NCBI GenBank assembly: GCA_949752745.1
Contig: OX457034.1
Span: forward strand, 4,849,105-4,913,104
Length of the DNA: 64,000 nt
Direction of reading: 5' to 3'
From: Protula sp. h YS-2021
Lineage: Eukaryota > Annelida > Polychaeta > Sabellida > Serpulidae
Part shown: positions 62,594 through 64,000 of the stretch, piece by piece
How the letters are laid out: each line of letters starts with the position of its first letter
Numbering within the stretch: position 1 is the stretch's first letter
Program-made: the position numbers and the translations under genes
Notes under the pieces: generated by a model
Databases searched by the model: none
What the model was told of the DNA's origin: nothing
The model's input: the letters and a program-made list of their open reading frames with translations, nothing else

Positions 62594-63520
62594 GAGATTG
62601 TCCATTTGCCATTAGGTGTAACCTGCTCGAGATTGTCCATTTGCCATTAGGTGTAACCTGCCAGAGATTGTCCATTTGCCATTAGGTGTAACCTGTTCGA
62701 GATTGTCCATTTGCCATTAGGTGTATCCTGCTCGAGATTGTCCATTTGCCATTAGGTGTAACCTGCTCAAGATTGTCCATTTGCCATTAGGTGTAACCTG
62801 CCAGAAATTGTCCATTTGCCATTAGGTGTAACCTGCTCGAGATTGTCCATTTGCCATTAGGTGTAACCTGCTCGAGATTGTCCATTTGCCATTAGGTGTA
62901 ACCTGCTCGAGATTGTCCATTTGCCATTAGGTGTAACCTGCTCGAGATTGTCCATTTTCCATTAGGTGTAACCTACCAGAAATTGTCCATTTGCCATTAG
63001 GTGTAACCTGCTCGAGATTGTCCATTTGCCATTAGGTGTAACCTGCCAGAGATTGTCCATTTGCCATTAGGTGTAACCTGCTCGAGATTGTCCATTTGCC
63101 ATTAGGTGTAACCTGCTCGAGATTGTCCATTTGCCATTAGGTGTAACCTGCTCGAGATTGTCCATTTGCCATTAGGTGTAACCTGCCAGAGATTGTCCAT
63201 TTGCCATTAGGTGTAACCTGCTCGAGATTGTCCATATGCCATTAGGTGTAACCTGCCAGAAATTGTCCATTTGCCATTAGGTGTAACCTGCTCGAGATTG
63301 TCCATTTGCCATTAGGTGTAACCTGCCAGAGATTGTCCATTTGCCATTAGGTGTAACCTGCCACAGATTGTCCATTTGCCATTAGATGTAACCTGCTCGA
63401 GATTGTCTATTTGCCATTAGGTGTATCCTGCCAGAGATTGTCCATTTGCCATTAGGTGTAACCTGCTCGAGATTATCCATTTGCCATTAGGTGCAACCTG
63501 CCAGAGATTGTCCATTTGTA
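62594..63520. repeat. 35-bp satellite-like array, about 26 copies
   Basis: GAGATTGTCCATTTGCCATT + AGGTGTAACCTGCTC, highly uniform. Two alternating variants (CTGCTCGAGATT and CTGCCAGAGATT) form an irregular pattern. No spacers. Confidence 0.96.
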
Positions 63521-64000
63521 TGGGGTTAAGAATCATCTTCAGATAGAATGGTTTGGCTGATACATGACCAATACTTATATAGTCTAGTCTCGATCACATA
63601 AGCGCTCTATACAGCACAAGTTCGGCGTCCATATTTGCTCTTCAACCATGGGCAGGTTAGCTGAATAGTTATACGGTTATGTCACTGACGCGGCCGACCA
63701 CTAGCGGCTCACATTGCGTCAGTCCATGTCAATAACTTAGTTACCCTTCCGTTAATACATATATCTACATGAAGAGTTTATGACACGTTCACTCATAGTG
63801 ACTTCAATGACACTTCATGACAGTCTATTCACACGTGCGATGTTGACGTCTTGCCTAATATTGATTTATGAAGAGTTATGTGACTATCTTATCCAAGGAG
63901 AAGAGAGCTGACTATTTAGTCTGCTTACATGGCAGATTTTTAATGCACATCATTTCTACCAATACCACATCTGCTTTCCTCCAATATATTTGCTAAAATA
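63521..64000. other. Right edge of window, no recognised feature
   Basis: No open frame, repeat or RNA gene that I can support. Confidence 0.5.

Noticed and set aside
62594..63520. CRISPR-like regular array
   Set aside because: Repeats are contiguous without unique spacers and the context is eukaryotic.

Overview
The window looks like nuclear DNA from an invertebrate animal, most likely a mollusc. Evidence: a multi-exon, conserved animal splicing-factor gene with GT-AG introns; a short-LTR, Leu-type-PBS Ty3/gypsy element resembling the Steamer-like elements of molluscs; non-LTR retrotransposon remnants; a dispersed repeat with the core AACGTCCCGTTCAGC, which I associate with lophotrochozoan genomes; and very abundant minisatellites. 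The species cannot be named from the sequence.

The one clearly functional gene is U2SURP (SR140, a U2 snRNP-associated SURP/RRM/CID protein) on the + strand. I assembled 26 coding exons from 17781 to 44827. All phases are compatible and they sum to 3213 nt, i.e. 1070 residues plus stop. The protein carries an N-terminal conserved motif, RRM, SURP, CID, acidic 'LDGAP' repeats, a cwf21-like segment and an RS tail. One intron is GC-AG, the others GT-AG.

Layout. 1-3122: a compact, intronless, minus-strand cluster of small degenerate genes (three paralogues of an unknown family, a PC4-like protein, a Cys-rich protein, a NADAR-domain pseudogene) with a recent 332-bp tandem duplication. 3123-9230: intergenic repeats and minisatellites. 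10330-11690: a decayed non-LTR retrotransposon (+). 11710-16921: a decayed Ty3/gypsy LTR element (-) inserted into its edge. 17781-44827: U2SURP. 44828-59760: gene-poor DNA with minisatellites and two large inverted-repeat pairs. 60366-62574: a non-LTR retrotransposon tail (-) split by a 1179-bp hAT-like element with a perfect 8-bp target duplication. 62594-63520: a 35-bp satellite-like array.

The most unusual feature is inside U2SURP. In six introns (after exons 8, 11, 14, 19, 22 and 23) the first part of the intron is a tandem array whose unit contains the last bases of the upstream exon plus the 5' splice site. One authentic donor is therefore followed by 3 to about 30 copies. Several other introns have arrays next to the donor (after exons 5 and 25) or the acceptor (before exons 7, 8, 13 and 20). 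Another intron holds a 75-bp-arm, 96 percent identical inverted repeat that could form a long RNA hairpin. Together these suggest that exon-intron boundaries seed minisatellites in this genome.
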